Source: Cycas panzhihuaensis
Lineage: Eukaryota; Cycadophyta
NCBI GenBank assembly: GCA_023213395.1
Contig: CM041465.1
Coordinates: forward strand, 60,705,741 to 60,769,740
Direction: 5' to 3'
Length of the DNA: 64,000 nucleotides
The notes below the pieces were generated by a model. The model made no database searches and had not been told where the DNA came from. It saw nothing but the letters and a program-made list of their open reading frames with translations. Of the stretch, positions 1 to 10,675 are shown piece after piece. The position numbers and the translations under genes are program-made. Position 1 is the stretch's first letter; every line of letters starts with the position of its first letter.

Positions 1-469
1 GTAACCTTGCAGTTACAATTTCTACCAGGTCTTGTTCAGAGATTATACCTCCAGCACTCAAGAGGTTATTTCTGACAGTAATAATTTTGTGCATAAAATC
101 CTCTACCTCTTCATTTTCTTTCATATAAAGTTTGTACAGTTCTTCTTTGAGTGCAATTATTCTTGCCTTGTTCTTTTGCCCATATAAATTTTCCAAACAT
201 TTCCATATTTCGGATGCCTGATTCAATTTTTTAACATAAACTAGGACTGAATCTGAAATTGACATTTTCAGTGTGAGACTGGCCATATGATTTCTTTCAA
301 TCTAACTTCCTAGCTTGTCATCACCAACCGGAGGATGTTTTTATGTCCCTTCAGCAATTTCCTAGGTATTTTTTACCCTCAAAATGGTTTCTAACTTGAT
401 TTTCCACACATGATAGTTAGAACTAGTTAACTTTTCTGGTTCGGGCAGGGAAATGAGGGATGAAGACAT
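1..469 (-). pseudogene. Copia-1 gag, N-terminal part (truncated by window edge)
   Basis: Reading the minus strand from the ATG at 467-469 gives a copia Gag (UBN2-type) start: it opens MSSSLISLPEPEKLTSSNYH, and further in has SEIWKCLENLYGQKNKARI and, near the window edge, NNLLSAGGIISEQDLVEIV. The reading frame is open in phase to the edge. It contains in-frame stops, two of which are TAG where related proteins have Trp (after KNT and after KLGS), both explained by TGG to TAG. Gag forms the virus-like particle of the retrotransposon. The rest of gag and all of pol lie outside the window. The lineage call is firm; the copy is inactive. Confidence 0.85.
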
Positions 470-749
470 TTTCTTCAAGTTAAAATACTTTGTTTAGAGC
501 CTGTCCGTACGGTTGTACAGATTTCCATACGGAACCCTAGGTGTATGGCCTAAATAAAATTATACCTCAAATGAAGGTTTCTCAGTCGCCTATGTGGATC
601 TGAAGTCAGTTTTTCGAAAGGATCTTTCAAATGAGAGAAAATGGCTCTAGAAGGAAAAACGGCGGCTAGGGCAGAAAATCATAAAATACATGATTTTTTG
701 CCATGCAGATTGTTGATTGATTATCTACATGAAGGCTGGTAGGACTTAT
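470..749 (-). other. Unassigned leader or spacer between Copia-1 gag and Copia-2 RNase H
   Basis: No coding similarity. It lies upstream of the Copia-1 gag ATG, so it may be the 5' leader or LTR end of Copia-1, but I find no primer-binding site matching the initiator tRNA-Met type (TGGTATCAGAGC on the sense strand). It contains an imperfect inverted repeat: TCCGTACGG at 504-512 and CCATACGGA at 525-533, with one mismatch and a 12-base loop. Confidence 0.4.
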
Positions 750-1037
750 TTAGGTGATATTCAATGTTTCTAATAATTTTCTAAGCCATATCTCCTCTTT
801 GCTGGTCTTAGAAGCAGTAATATATTCAGCTTCAATAGTTGAATTAATAACTATTTTTTGCCATCTAGATCTCCATGATATTGGTGTTGTTCTAAGAAAT
901 GCTACATACCTAAATGTAGATCTTCTTATATCTTTATCTCCTATAAAGTCTAAGTCTGTGTATGTAGAAAGCTTAAATTCATTATTAGGTTCATATAATA
1001 GACCAAATTTGCTGGTTGTCTTTAGGTATTTTAACAC
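750..1037 (-). pseudogene. Copia-2 RNase H domain
   Basis: A 95-residue open stretch with the copia RNase H pattern: DLDFIGDKDIRRS near residue 28 (first catalytic Asp region), RSTFRYVAFLRTTPISWRSR, then STIEAEYITAS (the conserved S-T-E-A-E-Y block) and EIWLRKLLE. It degrades the RNA strand of the RNA-DNA hybrid during reverse transcription. It ends at a stop before the usual C-terminal CDNQSA block, so the domain is truncated. The upstream frame continues into RT with stops. Confidence 0.8.
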
Positions 1038-2210
1038 TCAAACTATAGCCTGCCAGTGATTCTGCTTAGGATTTGTCATGAATCATGTAAGAATACTGAT
1101 AGAGTGTACAATATCTGGCTTTGTATTGGTAGTGTAGATGAGACTACCTACAAGTTTCCTATAGAGTATTACATCTGCCTCCCTAGTATCACCATCAGCT
1201 GAGAGTTTGGTAAAAGGGGCCATAGGTAATGCCACTAGTCAAGCATCTTCTAACTAAAACTTGATTAGAAGATCGTTGATGTATTTTTCTTACGAGAGGA
1301 AAATTTTTCTATTCTTTTGTGTTACTTCAATTCCTAAGTAATATTTCATCAAACTAAGGTCAGGCAATTTAAACTTTTTGTTAAGGTCCTTTTTCAAATG
1401 GCTTATTACCTATTTACTATTACTTGTTACTAGTATGTTATCCACAAAGATTATGAGATAAGTGACTTTATCCTTATAGTGCTTGATGAATAATGTTGCA
1501 TCAATATCTTAGTAGTCACAAACCTCATATCTAAATTGCCTCATTCTTTTAGACAACTTGGTAAACCAAGCAAGAGGGGTTTGTTTAAGGCTGTATAAGG
1601 ACTTTTTGAGCCTGCAAACATTATGCTCTTGACCTTCGATCTCATATCCTTATGGTTGAGCCATATAAATTTCTTCTTGAAGATCTCCATTGAGAAATGC
1701 GGTCTTAATATCACGTTGGTAGATTTTCTAACCTTGTTGAGTAACCAAGGACACAAAAGTTCTAATTGTAGACTACTTGGTTATAGGTGCAAAGACTTCA
1801 GTGTAGTCAATGTCTTCCCTTTGTGTGAATCCTTTAGTTACTAACCTTACCTTATGTTTTTTAAAGGTGCCATCTGATCTATATTTATTTTTGTATACCC
1901 ATTTATTTTGAACTACCTTTCTGCCAAGTGGTAGATCAATGAGCTTCCATGTACTATTTTTTGTAAGAGATTGATATTCTTTGTTCATTGCATTTCTCCA
2001 GACAATATATTTTACAACTTCTTGGTATGAGAGGGGCTCTTCATTAAGAGTAAAGTGCAGTTCTGCCAGTTCAAGCTCAGTATATAATGATTCATGCATC
2101 CTTGCTCTATGGGCACTTCGAGTGTTAGTTTTACCTACCTCATCTAGTCGTATATCCTTATTGAGTTGGTGGGCTTCTTGAGATCCTCGAGTTAGGAATG
2201 AAGTCCTCAT
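1038..2210 (-). pseudogene. Copia-2 reverse transcriptase
   Basis: The N-terminal RT part (1773-2210) includes YIVWRNAMNKEYQSLTKN, WKLIDLPLGRKVV and KHKVRLVTKGFTQREDIDY, the standard copia RT opening. The next segment (1541-1756) carries SMEIFKKKFIW (usually GxLxEEVYM). At about 1430-1450 the catalytic YVDD motif reads F-V-D-N, so the second Asp is Asn, a G-to-A change. Several in-frame TAG codons and at least one frameshift interrupt it. The protein would copy element RNA into cDNA; this copy cannot. Confidence 0.8.
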
Positions 2211-2879
2211 TTCTTCAATTTCTTGGTTCTCATCATGTTCATTAAAATGATTATTTTATGAGGAGGATGTTGATATACCTGAGGAAGATGGTCCTTCTAC
2301 CACTATTTTGCTTTTGTCAATTGAAGGTGGAGAGGATGATTCTTCTATAATGGCTTTGCCTTTGTTAACTTTACTATCTCTAAAGGATGGTACTGGATAT
2401 GTACTCATTTGTTTAGAGTCACAACTTGTATCCTTCGAGGCTCTATTGTTAGCTTCTAATATTTGGAGTAATTTCTCTGTCCCTTCCCCCCAAATTTTAG
2501 AATCTAAACATCATACTTAATAACATTATTATAGTACTGTGAGGGTATTTTGGAGTCTAGTCTAAGCAACTGATCCTCTATCTCTGTAAAAGGACATCTA
2601 TGGTAATGATGATTTTTTGTTATGAAGGTATAAAGACCTTATACCCTTTCTTATCTATAGGGTATCCAATAAAGATGCCTTTAAGTGGCCATGGCTAGAG
2701 TTTGTTCCGATCTGTATCTAGAATATAGGCATAGCATGTAGAGCCAAAAAATTTGAAGTAGTGAATAATGGGGGCTTGTTCTAACCATTTTTTATTAGGT
2801 GATTATCCTTCCTTTGATGGGCTAACAACATTGATATAATAAACAACTATCCAGATGGCTTTGACCCATAGGTAGGCAT
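2211..2879 (-). pseudogene. Copia-2 integrase-RT connecting region
   Basis: This lies between recognisable integrase and RT and is the low-conservation connector of copia Pol. Reverse-strand translation shows stop-interrupted pieces only. I see no separate gene. It is kept as part of the Copia-2 polyprotein by position. Confidence 0.5.
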
Positions 2880-3417
2880 GTACATTTTTATACTAACACA
2901 GCCCGAGCCATGTTCATGATTATCCTATTCATGTGCTTGACAACTCTATTTTATTGTGGGGTACTTGCTACTATTGTTTGATGCTTGATGCCATTGTCTC
3001 AAAGGTAGCTTTTAAACTCATATGAGGTATATTCATCACCATTATCAGTTTGAAGAGATTTAAGTTTATAACTTGACTCTTTTTCAGTGTGGGATTTAAA
3101 TTCTTTGAATACACGAAAGGCTTCATCTCTCTTATGTAGAAAATCTACCCATACTTTTCTAGTGAAATCATCAATGAAAGAGATATAATATAACTTATCC
3201 TTTAGTGAAGAAATGGGCATTGGTCCACACAGATCAGAGTGTACCAATTGTAATAGATGGCTTGATTTCCATTGACTTTGGGAAAGGGTTATCAATGAGA
3301 TTTGGCAATGATATAAGCTTCATATTTAAAGGGCTTAGAGGAGAACTTTAGAAGATTTAGAAGAGTATTACAAAGATCTCTAAGTCTATTAATATGAACA
3401 TGGCCCATATCAAGGTT
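2880..3417 (-). pseudogene. Copia-2 integrase core with GAG-pre-integrase end
   Basis: The upstream part reads GHVHINRLRDLC and then an AKSH-type zinc-region remnant, typical of the GAG-pre-integrase domain. The core (2999-3295) carries LVHSDLCGPMP (first catalytic Asp), FIDDFTRKVWVDFL and LQTDNGDEY (second Asp). The third catalytic block, normally TPQQNGVAERKNR, reads TPQ-stop-NRVVKHMNR, so the catalytic Glu is Lys and a Gln codon is TAG. Integrase would join cDNA to the genome; this copy is dead. Truncation at about 3417 removes the rest of the N-terminus. Confidence 0.8.
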
Positions 3418-3719
3418 TTTTTTTTTTTTGTATTTAGCTTAGAGACTATATATTATTACTGTGAGAAGCCATCCTCAATTCTTGGAGCACATTTTAAAGT
3501 GTCTCAAGGGTTATTTTTTTAGCATATTTAAGGGCATTTATGGTCATTTATGAGGGAAGAACAATCAGTGAGCTACTCTGGTGTGTATAATCAATGTTTA
3601 GAGTACTCTAAAAGTGTGTGTTTAAGTTAAAGGAGACCATAGTGGTGTATTTTTATCTAGAAGGTCTATTAGATAATCGCTTGGTGTTGTTTGCCTCATG
3701 TTGAAGCTTGTTTCTTGAG
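3418..3719 (+). other. Oligo-T run and presumed 5' leader of Copia-3
   Basis: Starts with 12 T (3418-3429) at the junction with Copia-2, then about 290 bases of non-coding AT-rich DNA up to the Copia-3 gag ATG at 3720. I see no tRNA-Met primer site and no match to the Copia-3 3' LTR at 28213, so the 5' LTR appears to be missing or unrecognisable. Confidence 0.4.
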
Positions 3720-4641
3720 ATGGAGCATATTATGCCTAAGGTTATCTTTAATGGTAATAATTTTAGTGAGTGGAAGGCCAATATGGAGCTTATTTTGATG
3801 ATAAATCAACTCTAGGGTATTACTAAGGTAAATATGGATGTGATTCCATTAGATCATAAAGAATGTGTTCAACTCTAGGAGAAAAACTTCATGGTCATGG
3901 GATTATTAAAACTATCATTGCCGTCAAACTAGAGAGTCATGATTCACAATCTAGAGGAACCAGAATAAGTCTGGATAAAACTATGTAAAACCTTTGAAAA
4001 GAAGAAGATGAATAAATGCCTTACCTTGAAGTTGGAATTACTCAATTTGTGTGTGAAAGATGAGAATAGCATCAACTCCTACCTAAATAAGATTACAAAC
4101 TTAAAGAATAAGCTAAAAGAAATCAAGAAGAACTCAATCAATGATATGTTATTATTTGCAATAATCATGTTGAAGCTACCAACTACGTTCACCACTTTTT
4201 AGACCATATATGGTAGAGATGAGGTGATAGAGGTAGAGACTTTTGATGGGCTTAAAAACCTAATTCTAGTAAGGGATACCAAGCTGAAACATCATGGTAT
4301 ACTTAGAGGTTCTAAATCAAGTTAGGCCTTAACCATGAATATTCAAAGGAAGGAGGTCACTCAGGAGGATAAGATCACATAGAGGTTTAGAGAAAGTTCA
4401 TGGGAGAAGAAGAAGTTCAATGGAAAATGTAATTACTCTAAGAAGGATTGTCATAGAGAGAAGAACTATTGGTTCAATAGACGTGACAAGCATAAAGGAA
4501 ACTAGGATGATGAAGTAAAGAGTGTTACTGCTCATTGTGTCAGAGCAAAAACCTTATTAGCTGAGCTAGATCAGAGAGACTATTAGGTTCTTAACTCTGG
4601 AGTGTAGAAGCATATCTCTTACTAGAAGTAAAACTTTAATA
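3720..4641 (+). pseudogene. Copia-3 gag and start of protease
   Basis: From the ATG at 3720 one phase can be read for about 300 codons with no frameshift. It begins MEHIMPKVIFNGNNFSEWK, typical of copia Gag; later NKCLTLKLELLNLCVKDEN and SYLNKITNLKNKLKEIKKN give the UBN2 helix region. A decayed zinc knuckle is seen as CNYSKKDCHREKNYW. The protease block reads stop-VLNSGV-stop-KHIS where WVLDSGASKHI is usual, so the catalytic Asp is Asn. The phase has 12 stops: ten TAG, two TAA, no TGA. Confidence 0.8.
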
Positions 4642-6060
4642 CGGTGAATGAAAATCATAGTGTTGCAAAACTTATCCTTGGAGATGCTCACGTATTACTA
4701 GTGGAAGGTATCAATAAAATATCCATTGTAGGTGGTAAGCTTATTGAGGTATGCTATGTACCCAAGATGCAATTGAACCTTCTTTTAGCCTAAGAAATCT
4801 ACAAACAAGGTATGAAAGTGGAGCTTTATAATGATAGATATCTAATTAAGGATATGAAGTAGAACTTCTCTATTATTGCTATTAGAAAAGTCAGAGACAA
4901 CTTCTAGGCATTGAGGAATTTTAATTTTAGAAGAAGTCATATGCCTTTGTCTCTAGTACTACTGATGTGAGTAGACTTTAATATAATCACCTAGGACACC
5001 TTAATTATAAGAGTATCACACTACTAAAGAGGTCAAAGATGGTGGAAGGTTTTCCATTAATTTCTTGTGCAGATAGTATTTGTAAAGGGTGTATGCATGG
5101 CAAGCATCACCACTACCCTTTTGCTTAAGAGAATACTTAGAGAGCCAAGGAGAAGTTGGAGCTTATACATTAAGACATAATGGGACCACTCCCAAACCCT
5201 TTGATATTAGGAGCTCGTTACACCTTTGTGTTTATAGATGATTATACCAGGAAGGCCTAAGTATACTTTCTTAAAAATAAGCCAAATATGTTTAATCACT
5301 TCTGTGACTAGAAAGTGATGGTGGAAAATAAAAGTGATAAGAAGATTAAGTCTTTAAGAAGTGTTAATAGTAAGGAATATGACAATTATATGTTTAATCA
5401 GTTCTGTCACAATCATGGTATTAAGTGAGAATTTATAGTCACGTATACCCCACAATAGAATGGAGTTGCTGAATGAAAGAATTATACCATGATGGAGATG
5501 GCAAGGTATATGGTGTACATTAAAAGCCTACCATTGATGTTTTCGGCAGAGGTTATGGTGATTGTTATATATATTTTGAACCAGGTAGCCACTTAGGCAG
5601 TTCACAGCATGACCCCTAAAGAGAAATAGACTAGTCGAAATCCTATCATTAGCCATTTAATAACTTTTGGGTGTACTAGATACACCTACATCCCAAACGA
5701 TACTCATAAGAAATTAGATTTAAAAAGTCTGAAGTGTATACTCATGGGGTATTATGATCAAAATAAAACTTACAGACTATAGGATCTATAGGAGAAGAAG
5801 ATTGTAGTTAGTCATAATATAAAATTTGATGAGTCATCAACATATCATACTAATAGATCATCAAAAGAGCCTTCTCTCCCCCACTACTCCTATTTCTATA
5901 TTCATCATGTGAAGAGGATGATGAGCTAGTTACTGGAATTCATGAGGAAGTAAGACCAAGTGGGATGAGTAATAGTGAAGAGCTATTGCGAGAAGAAGTA
6001 CCTCTATTAATGAGTCTTTTTATATCTTTATGGGTAAGGAAGACTATTAAATATTCTAGT
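4642..6060 (+). pseudogene. Copia-3 protease remainder and integrase
   Basis: Recognisable pieces are the pre-integrase and zinc region (LGHLNYKS-like at about 4985), the IDDYTRKA block at about 5236 (copia integrase after the first Asp), YTPQ-stop-NGVAE-stop-KN at about 5445 (third catalytic block with Gln and Arg codons now stops), and FGCTRYTYIPNDTHKKLD at about 5670, the conserved post-integrase segment. The frame changes several times. Stops are again mostly TAG. No function is possible. Confidence 0.7.
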
Positions 6061-6542
6061 ATGGCAATGCATACCCTTGGTAATGATAGAAGAACAAGAA
6101 GTTAGAATGCCAATCGAACTCTGCTAGTAGATACCAACAACTTTAATGATCTTGATTCGTTTGATGAAGTGAAAGAAGATCTATAATGGAGACTTATGAT
6201 AGAGGAAGTGTATGGTTTATTGATGAAGAACGATACATATGATTTGGCTCTATTTCCCCTGATGAAGAACCTTGTTAGATACAAGTGGGTCTATAAGATA
6301 AAGTTTCACTTTGATGGAGAGGTGGACAAGTAGAAGGCCAGACTTGTTACTCAAGGATTCAAGTAAAAAGAAGGAATTAATTATGAGGATATATTTGCAC
6401 AAGTCTCTAGAATGACAACAATTTGATTGATCATTTCCTTAGCAACTGCTTATAGTTGGGAGTTATATTAGATAGACATCAAGTCCATATTTCTTAATGG
6501 ATATCTAAAGGAGGATATTTACATGTTACAATCTTTGGGATT
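6061..6542 (+). pseudogene. Copia-3 reverse transcriptase, N-terminal half
   Basis: The reading contains VRYKWVYKIKFHFDGEVDK, then KARLVTQGFK, GINYEDIFAQVSRMTTI, LATAYSWELY, IDIKSIFLNGYLKEDIYML and QSLGF. This is the copia RT order up to the motif that normally precedes the C-terminal half. The domain stops at 6542, where a solo Tat LTR was inserted; it resumes at 9816. Internal stops replace Lys, Gln and Trp codons. Confidence 0.8.
6538..6542. repeat. Target site duplication GGATT, left copy
   Basis: GGATT at 6538-6542 is repeated exactly at 9811-9815, immediately outside the solo LTR. Five-base duplications are usual for Ty3/gypsy integrases. Confidence 0.85.
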
Positions 6543-9500
6543 TGTTTCCGGGCTACCAAGAATGGATATGACGACTCGACTCAGGTGAGTTCAAGTATGC
6601 TTCTATCTTCACTTTTGTTAGTTCTAGAAATGGTTGATCGAGGTGCATTATATACATTACATTCTGATTGATTGACTATATAATCACTATGTATTATTTT
6701 CCTGTTCATATTGCATCTTGAAACTTTTAGCCTATGACGACTCAGGATACACAGCCCATGGCACTCCACGACCCTTTGCCATATCTCCACGATGTCCCTA
6801 AGCACTTTTGGATCTCACAACCCCTTTCACATCATTTTTAGGTGTGACACAACCCCTAACACCCTGTTTAGGCTTGGTTGTCACCCTTATATGCCATTTG
6901 TCTCATTTTTTGGAGTACTTGACCACCATTTCTTGTCTATTGTGGTCCCTCTAGGTCTCATGACCCTTCCTTACCACCTTGCCAATACATCATGCTCCCT
7001 TTAGATCTAGGACCCTCCTTTTGGGAGCCTCCAACCTCTCCCCTTTCTTTTTTGCCTTAGTTTTAGCTGCACTTCTATAAACTCCATGGTACTATTGCAA
7101 ACTTTGTGGTACCATGAAGTTTGCTATGGTACGACTGTTCATAAGTCTTTTTTTGTCTGGCCATAGCTAATTTCACATTAAATACAAAATTTCCATGTGG
7201 CAGTGGATTGTTTCCCACCCAGGGTGAACCCTAATCACTTGTTGGGCTAGGGTTGGGTTTAAAAACCCAAAATTCATCTCATTTGGTCTCTTCTTACTCT
7301 CTTTTTTTTTTCTTCTCTCTTCTCAACAAGTTCTGAAAGAAGCTTCAACCCTATTGTACTTGCTCCACACTTCAACTACCAGCTCTAATAGGATATAAAT
7401 GTGAGTTGTAGATCTATAGTAGGGCTAGCTGAGATAAAGCTACGTTCCAAATACCTTACCAAGCCTCAAGCATCATTTCTTCAGCAGGTTATGCTTTTCT
7501 TCTGTTATATTGCAAGGATTTTCCAATAATCCCTTAAAGGAACCCCCCTTTTCAGCTAGTTTTCTTGGTAGATATGCCTCAGATCTATCCTTACCAGGTA
7601 TCTATAGATCTAACTTTACTCTTTTTCTTTCATATCATACGTATCCTTTTACTTGTCTTTTCCTGCTTACATATGTGAAGTTCTCATTCTTTTCTCCCAT
7701 ATTAGGAGGCAAACCTCCTCTTTGTTGGCTTGTCCTCCTCTTTCCCAAAGTTTTCTTAGGGTCCATTCAAGGAGGTAGCATGAAAAGTGGACTATAGGAG
7801 AGTGAAAGGAGTTCTAGGTAGGGTTCTACACCCATACGCCTTCTCCTCAAGGGCAACCCCCTTCTCTCCTTTTATTTTCCTTCTCTATACCTTCCTTGCT
7901 TACCTAAAAACTTTTGAAGTGGGGATCTTTGCTAATTGCAGCATAGGAAGCCCCTTGCCATGCTTGCAACCAGCCACCAAGAACCATATACAACCTAGTT
8001 ATCATCCTTCTTTTGTGTCTTTTTAGCTTTAGAGCTTGCTTTTGCAAAATCTTGCAAAAGTTACACTTTGCAACTTTTGCAGCTTTTGTAACTTTTAGAG
8101 CTTTCTTGCAACTTTTCCGTCCATATACAAAACCTATTTTGCTCTTACTATTAAGTGGTCTTGACCTTCTTAGCCATTAGATTAAGTGTTTGGGAACGTG
8201 TGGACTTTTTAGTTAGGAGGGTTAGCCATTCTGAGGCTACCTATCTTCTTCCCTTTTACCCCCCTTTACCCACATAACTTGTTTGTTGTGCATACAAGGT
8301 AGAAACAACACTAATATTGTATATTTTATTATTTAATAAATATTTGTTAGGCCTATTATCTTTTGCCCCTTTTCCATTGAAAAGGAACACACATATACAT
8401 ATACATCTTCTTGTATGCACTTGCTCCTACACACAACTAGAGCCCTTTGGGAAAGGACAAACGTTATGTTATGCAAGTTCTATACGCTTTAGAGTGAACA
8501 AAGACCTCTATTGCAAGTACGTCTTCCTTTCCCTATTATTATTATTATGCTTTAAAATTCTAAATAGAGGCATTTTATTCTTTCCTTTTGGTTTCTTTTA
8601 CATTTGAGTATTGAGGAAGGTAAGGAAGTCCCCTCTCACCCCCTCTCACTGGTGCTCCTTTCACCACGCCGTCTGTAGCAAGGCATGTTAAGGAGATAAG
8701 CTTGGACCATGAAAGAAGCAAAGAAGATGTTACATTGGCTTTCTGATTCCTAAGTACTTTTTTCCTACCTTGTCTTTTCTATTTTTTTCCTTCTTCCCCC
8801 CTTTTGCTCCCAAATGAAAAAGAAAAGATGAAAGAAATATACAACTTGCATTCTATTGGTTGTTGTTGTTTACCTCATTTAGATGCATAGAGGGAAATTA
8901 GTTAACTCACACTAATAGGTGTTACCTTTATCTAGTTACTTATTCCCTCTCTCACCTAAACCCTTATTTCCGCTAGGATTTAGATGAGGTAGGTTGTGCA
9001 TCTATCCATTTTTGCCTTGTCCTCCCTTGTATATTATTGGGTGGGTTTGCATTTCACGCTTATATTCTTTTTCTTGGTTGCTTGCTTGCCTTTCTTTTTC
9101 CTATGTTTATGAAAGATAAAGAGAGGGAGGCCATTACTTAGGAAATGAGAGTGAGTGTGTTATTTCTTTTGAGTTTATTTTCTTTACTATCAAGAAACAA
9201 AATATAAATAATAATAACTGATATTCCTACATTAGCTTGCTGCATAACAAACATAAACAAAGGAATAGTATACCTTATTTTATCTCCTACACCTAACCCT
9301 TGTTTTAGGTGTAGCACCTTGAGGGTACCTCCTCTCAAGGTCATATTTCCTTTCTTTTAATGAAGCCCCCCTTGGCTTCACCCTTTAGCCCAAAGTTGGT
9401 CCTTCAACCCAACTTCTTCCTCATTCACTCACATTGCTAGCCACCTGTAGCTTGCATGCGAGTCTCCCCTCCTTTTGGTTAGGACTTATCCCACTCATCC

Positions 9501-9810
9501 CCTCTTTATGAGAAGAGGTATGCCTTCACCTTCACTCTCTTTCCTTGGCCATCCAAGATGGGAGGGTCCTTTTAGATGTTACTCGACCAACTAAGGAGAT
9601 CTCTCTTTTTCCCCAGCTCCAAATTAGGGAGGTGTTTACCTGGAAGGGAGTTTGTACGCCATTTGTAGATCCTCAAACCTACGTTCTGACATACAAATGC
9701 CCTTTGTGGGTGATCTTTCTTCCTTATCCTTGTAGATCCTTGGACATGAAGTTGTTAGTTGTATTGGCCTGATCTCTTCCAACCTGGTGATCCCCAGAGG
9801 TGCGATTCTA
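6543..9810 (+). repeat. Solo LTR of the Tat family, 3.27 kb
   Basis: It begins TGTTTCCGGGCTACCAAGAA, which matches the reverse complement of the Tat-A and Tat-B LTR ends, and ends GGTGCGATTCTA, matching the other LTR terminus (GATGCGACTCCA in Tat-B). It is flanked by an exact GGATT duplication and interrupts Copia-3 RT. No internal element sequence is present, so it is the product of LTR-LTR recombination. It contains a donor-like CTCAGGTGAGT close to its start and the GGTACCATGAAGTTT-type motif near 7110. Small open frames inside are not conserved as proteins. Confidence 0.88.
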
Positions 9811-9815
9811 GGATT
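9811..9815. repeat. Target site duplication GGATT, right copy
   Basis: An exact repeat of 6538-6542 at the right edge of the solo LTR. Confidence 0.85.
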
Positions 9816-10675
9816 CATTAAGGAAAACCAAGAGCATCTTGTTTGCTGATTACAGAAATCAATCTATGGATTGAAATAAGCACCCTATGCTTAGTATGAG
9901 AAGATGGATACCAAGTTAAAAATATAAAGGTTTTAAAATTTCTAAACTTGACTCAAATTTATATATGAAAAGGAAAGGGACTTCAATAGTTTCTTATATG
10001 GTGCATATAGATAATTTAATCATCGGTGGTAATTATGGCAAGATTATTATAAAAGTCAAGTCTAATTTGAGAGCTTCTTTTGACATGACAAACCTTGGGA
10101 GACTTCAGTATTTCTTAGGCATTTAGATTAGGCAAATGGATGATCGAATCATATTATTATAGTCATAGTACATGAAGAACCTACTGGATAAGTTTAGGAT
10201 GTAGAATTACAAACCTGTTATAATACCATATGTTATGGGCACTAAGATTATAGAAGGATATGGATAAACCTTCTATATATGAAACAAAATATCACTATGT
10301 GGTAGGGGGTCTGATCTATTTGACTCATACCAGATAAGATATCACCTATTCTATTAGATTAGTATCCTACTATATGTAGAATCCTCAGGAGCCTCATTGG
10401 GTTATAGTAAAGTCAATTCTAAAATACCTAAAGGGGACAATCAATCTTGGTCTCAAATACCATCAAGATAAAGAGATAAGATTGCATGGCTACATAGATG
10501 CTAATTGGGGAGGAGACTCTAACCATCAAAAGTTCACTACTGGATACCTATTTAATGTTAATAATGAATTTATTTCATGGAACCTGAAGAAGTAATAAAT
10601 AATGGTACTATCTTCTATAGAGGCTAAATATTAAGGACTCAGTATTAGTGTAAAGGAAGCTATATGGTTATAAGG
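9816..10675 (+). pseudogene. Copia-3 reverse transcriptase C-terminal half and RNase H
   Basis: It resumes with LQKSIYGLK followed by APYA (normally KSLYGLKQAPRQW, with Gln now TAG). It then shows a degraded catalytic region, LIYLTHTR with DITYSI (usually YLTxTRPDI), ILKYLKGTINLGLKY, GYIDANWGGDSNHQKFTTGY (the RNase H first Asp block) and SSIEAKY near 10610 (usually SSTEAEY, with a Glu to Lys change). It ends inside RNase H at the Tat-B insertion point. Confidence 0.8.

Larger units (their letters stand above)
750..3417 (-). mobile_element. Copia-2: 5'-truncated Ty1/copia retrotransposon remnant
   Basis: In minus-strand order it holds a GAG-pre-integrase fragment, integrase, RT and RNase H, which is the copia domain order. 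Gag, protease and both LTRs are missing. The 5' side stops at about 3417 against a run of 12 T (3418-3429). The 3' side ends just after RNase H at 750. All domains are broken by stops, and the catalytic integrase Glu and one RT catalytic Asp are changed, so this is a dead fragment. Its junction with Copia-3 suggests a truncation or deletion at 3418. Confidence 0.8.

Noticed and set aside
3720-4641. Reassignment of TAG to a sense codon, suggested by the long phase with many TAG
   Set aside because: TAG stands for both Gln and Trp, TAA and TGA also occur in other elements at Gln and Arg positions, and recognisable domains elsewhere use TAG as a plain lesion. Deamination explains all of it.
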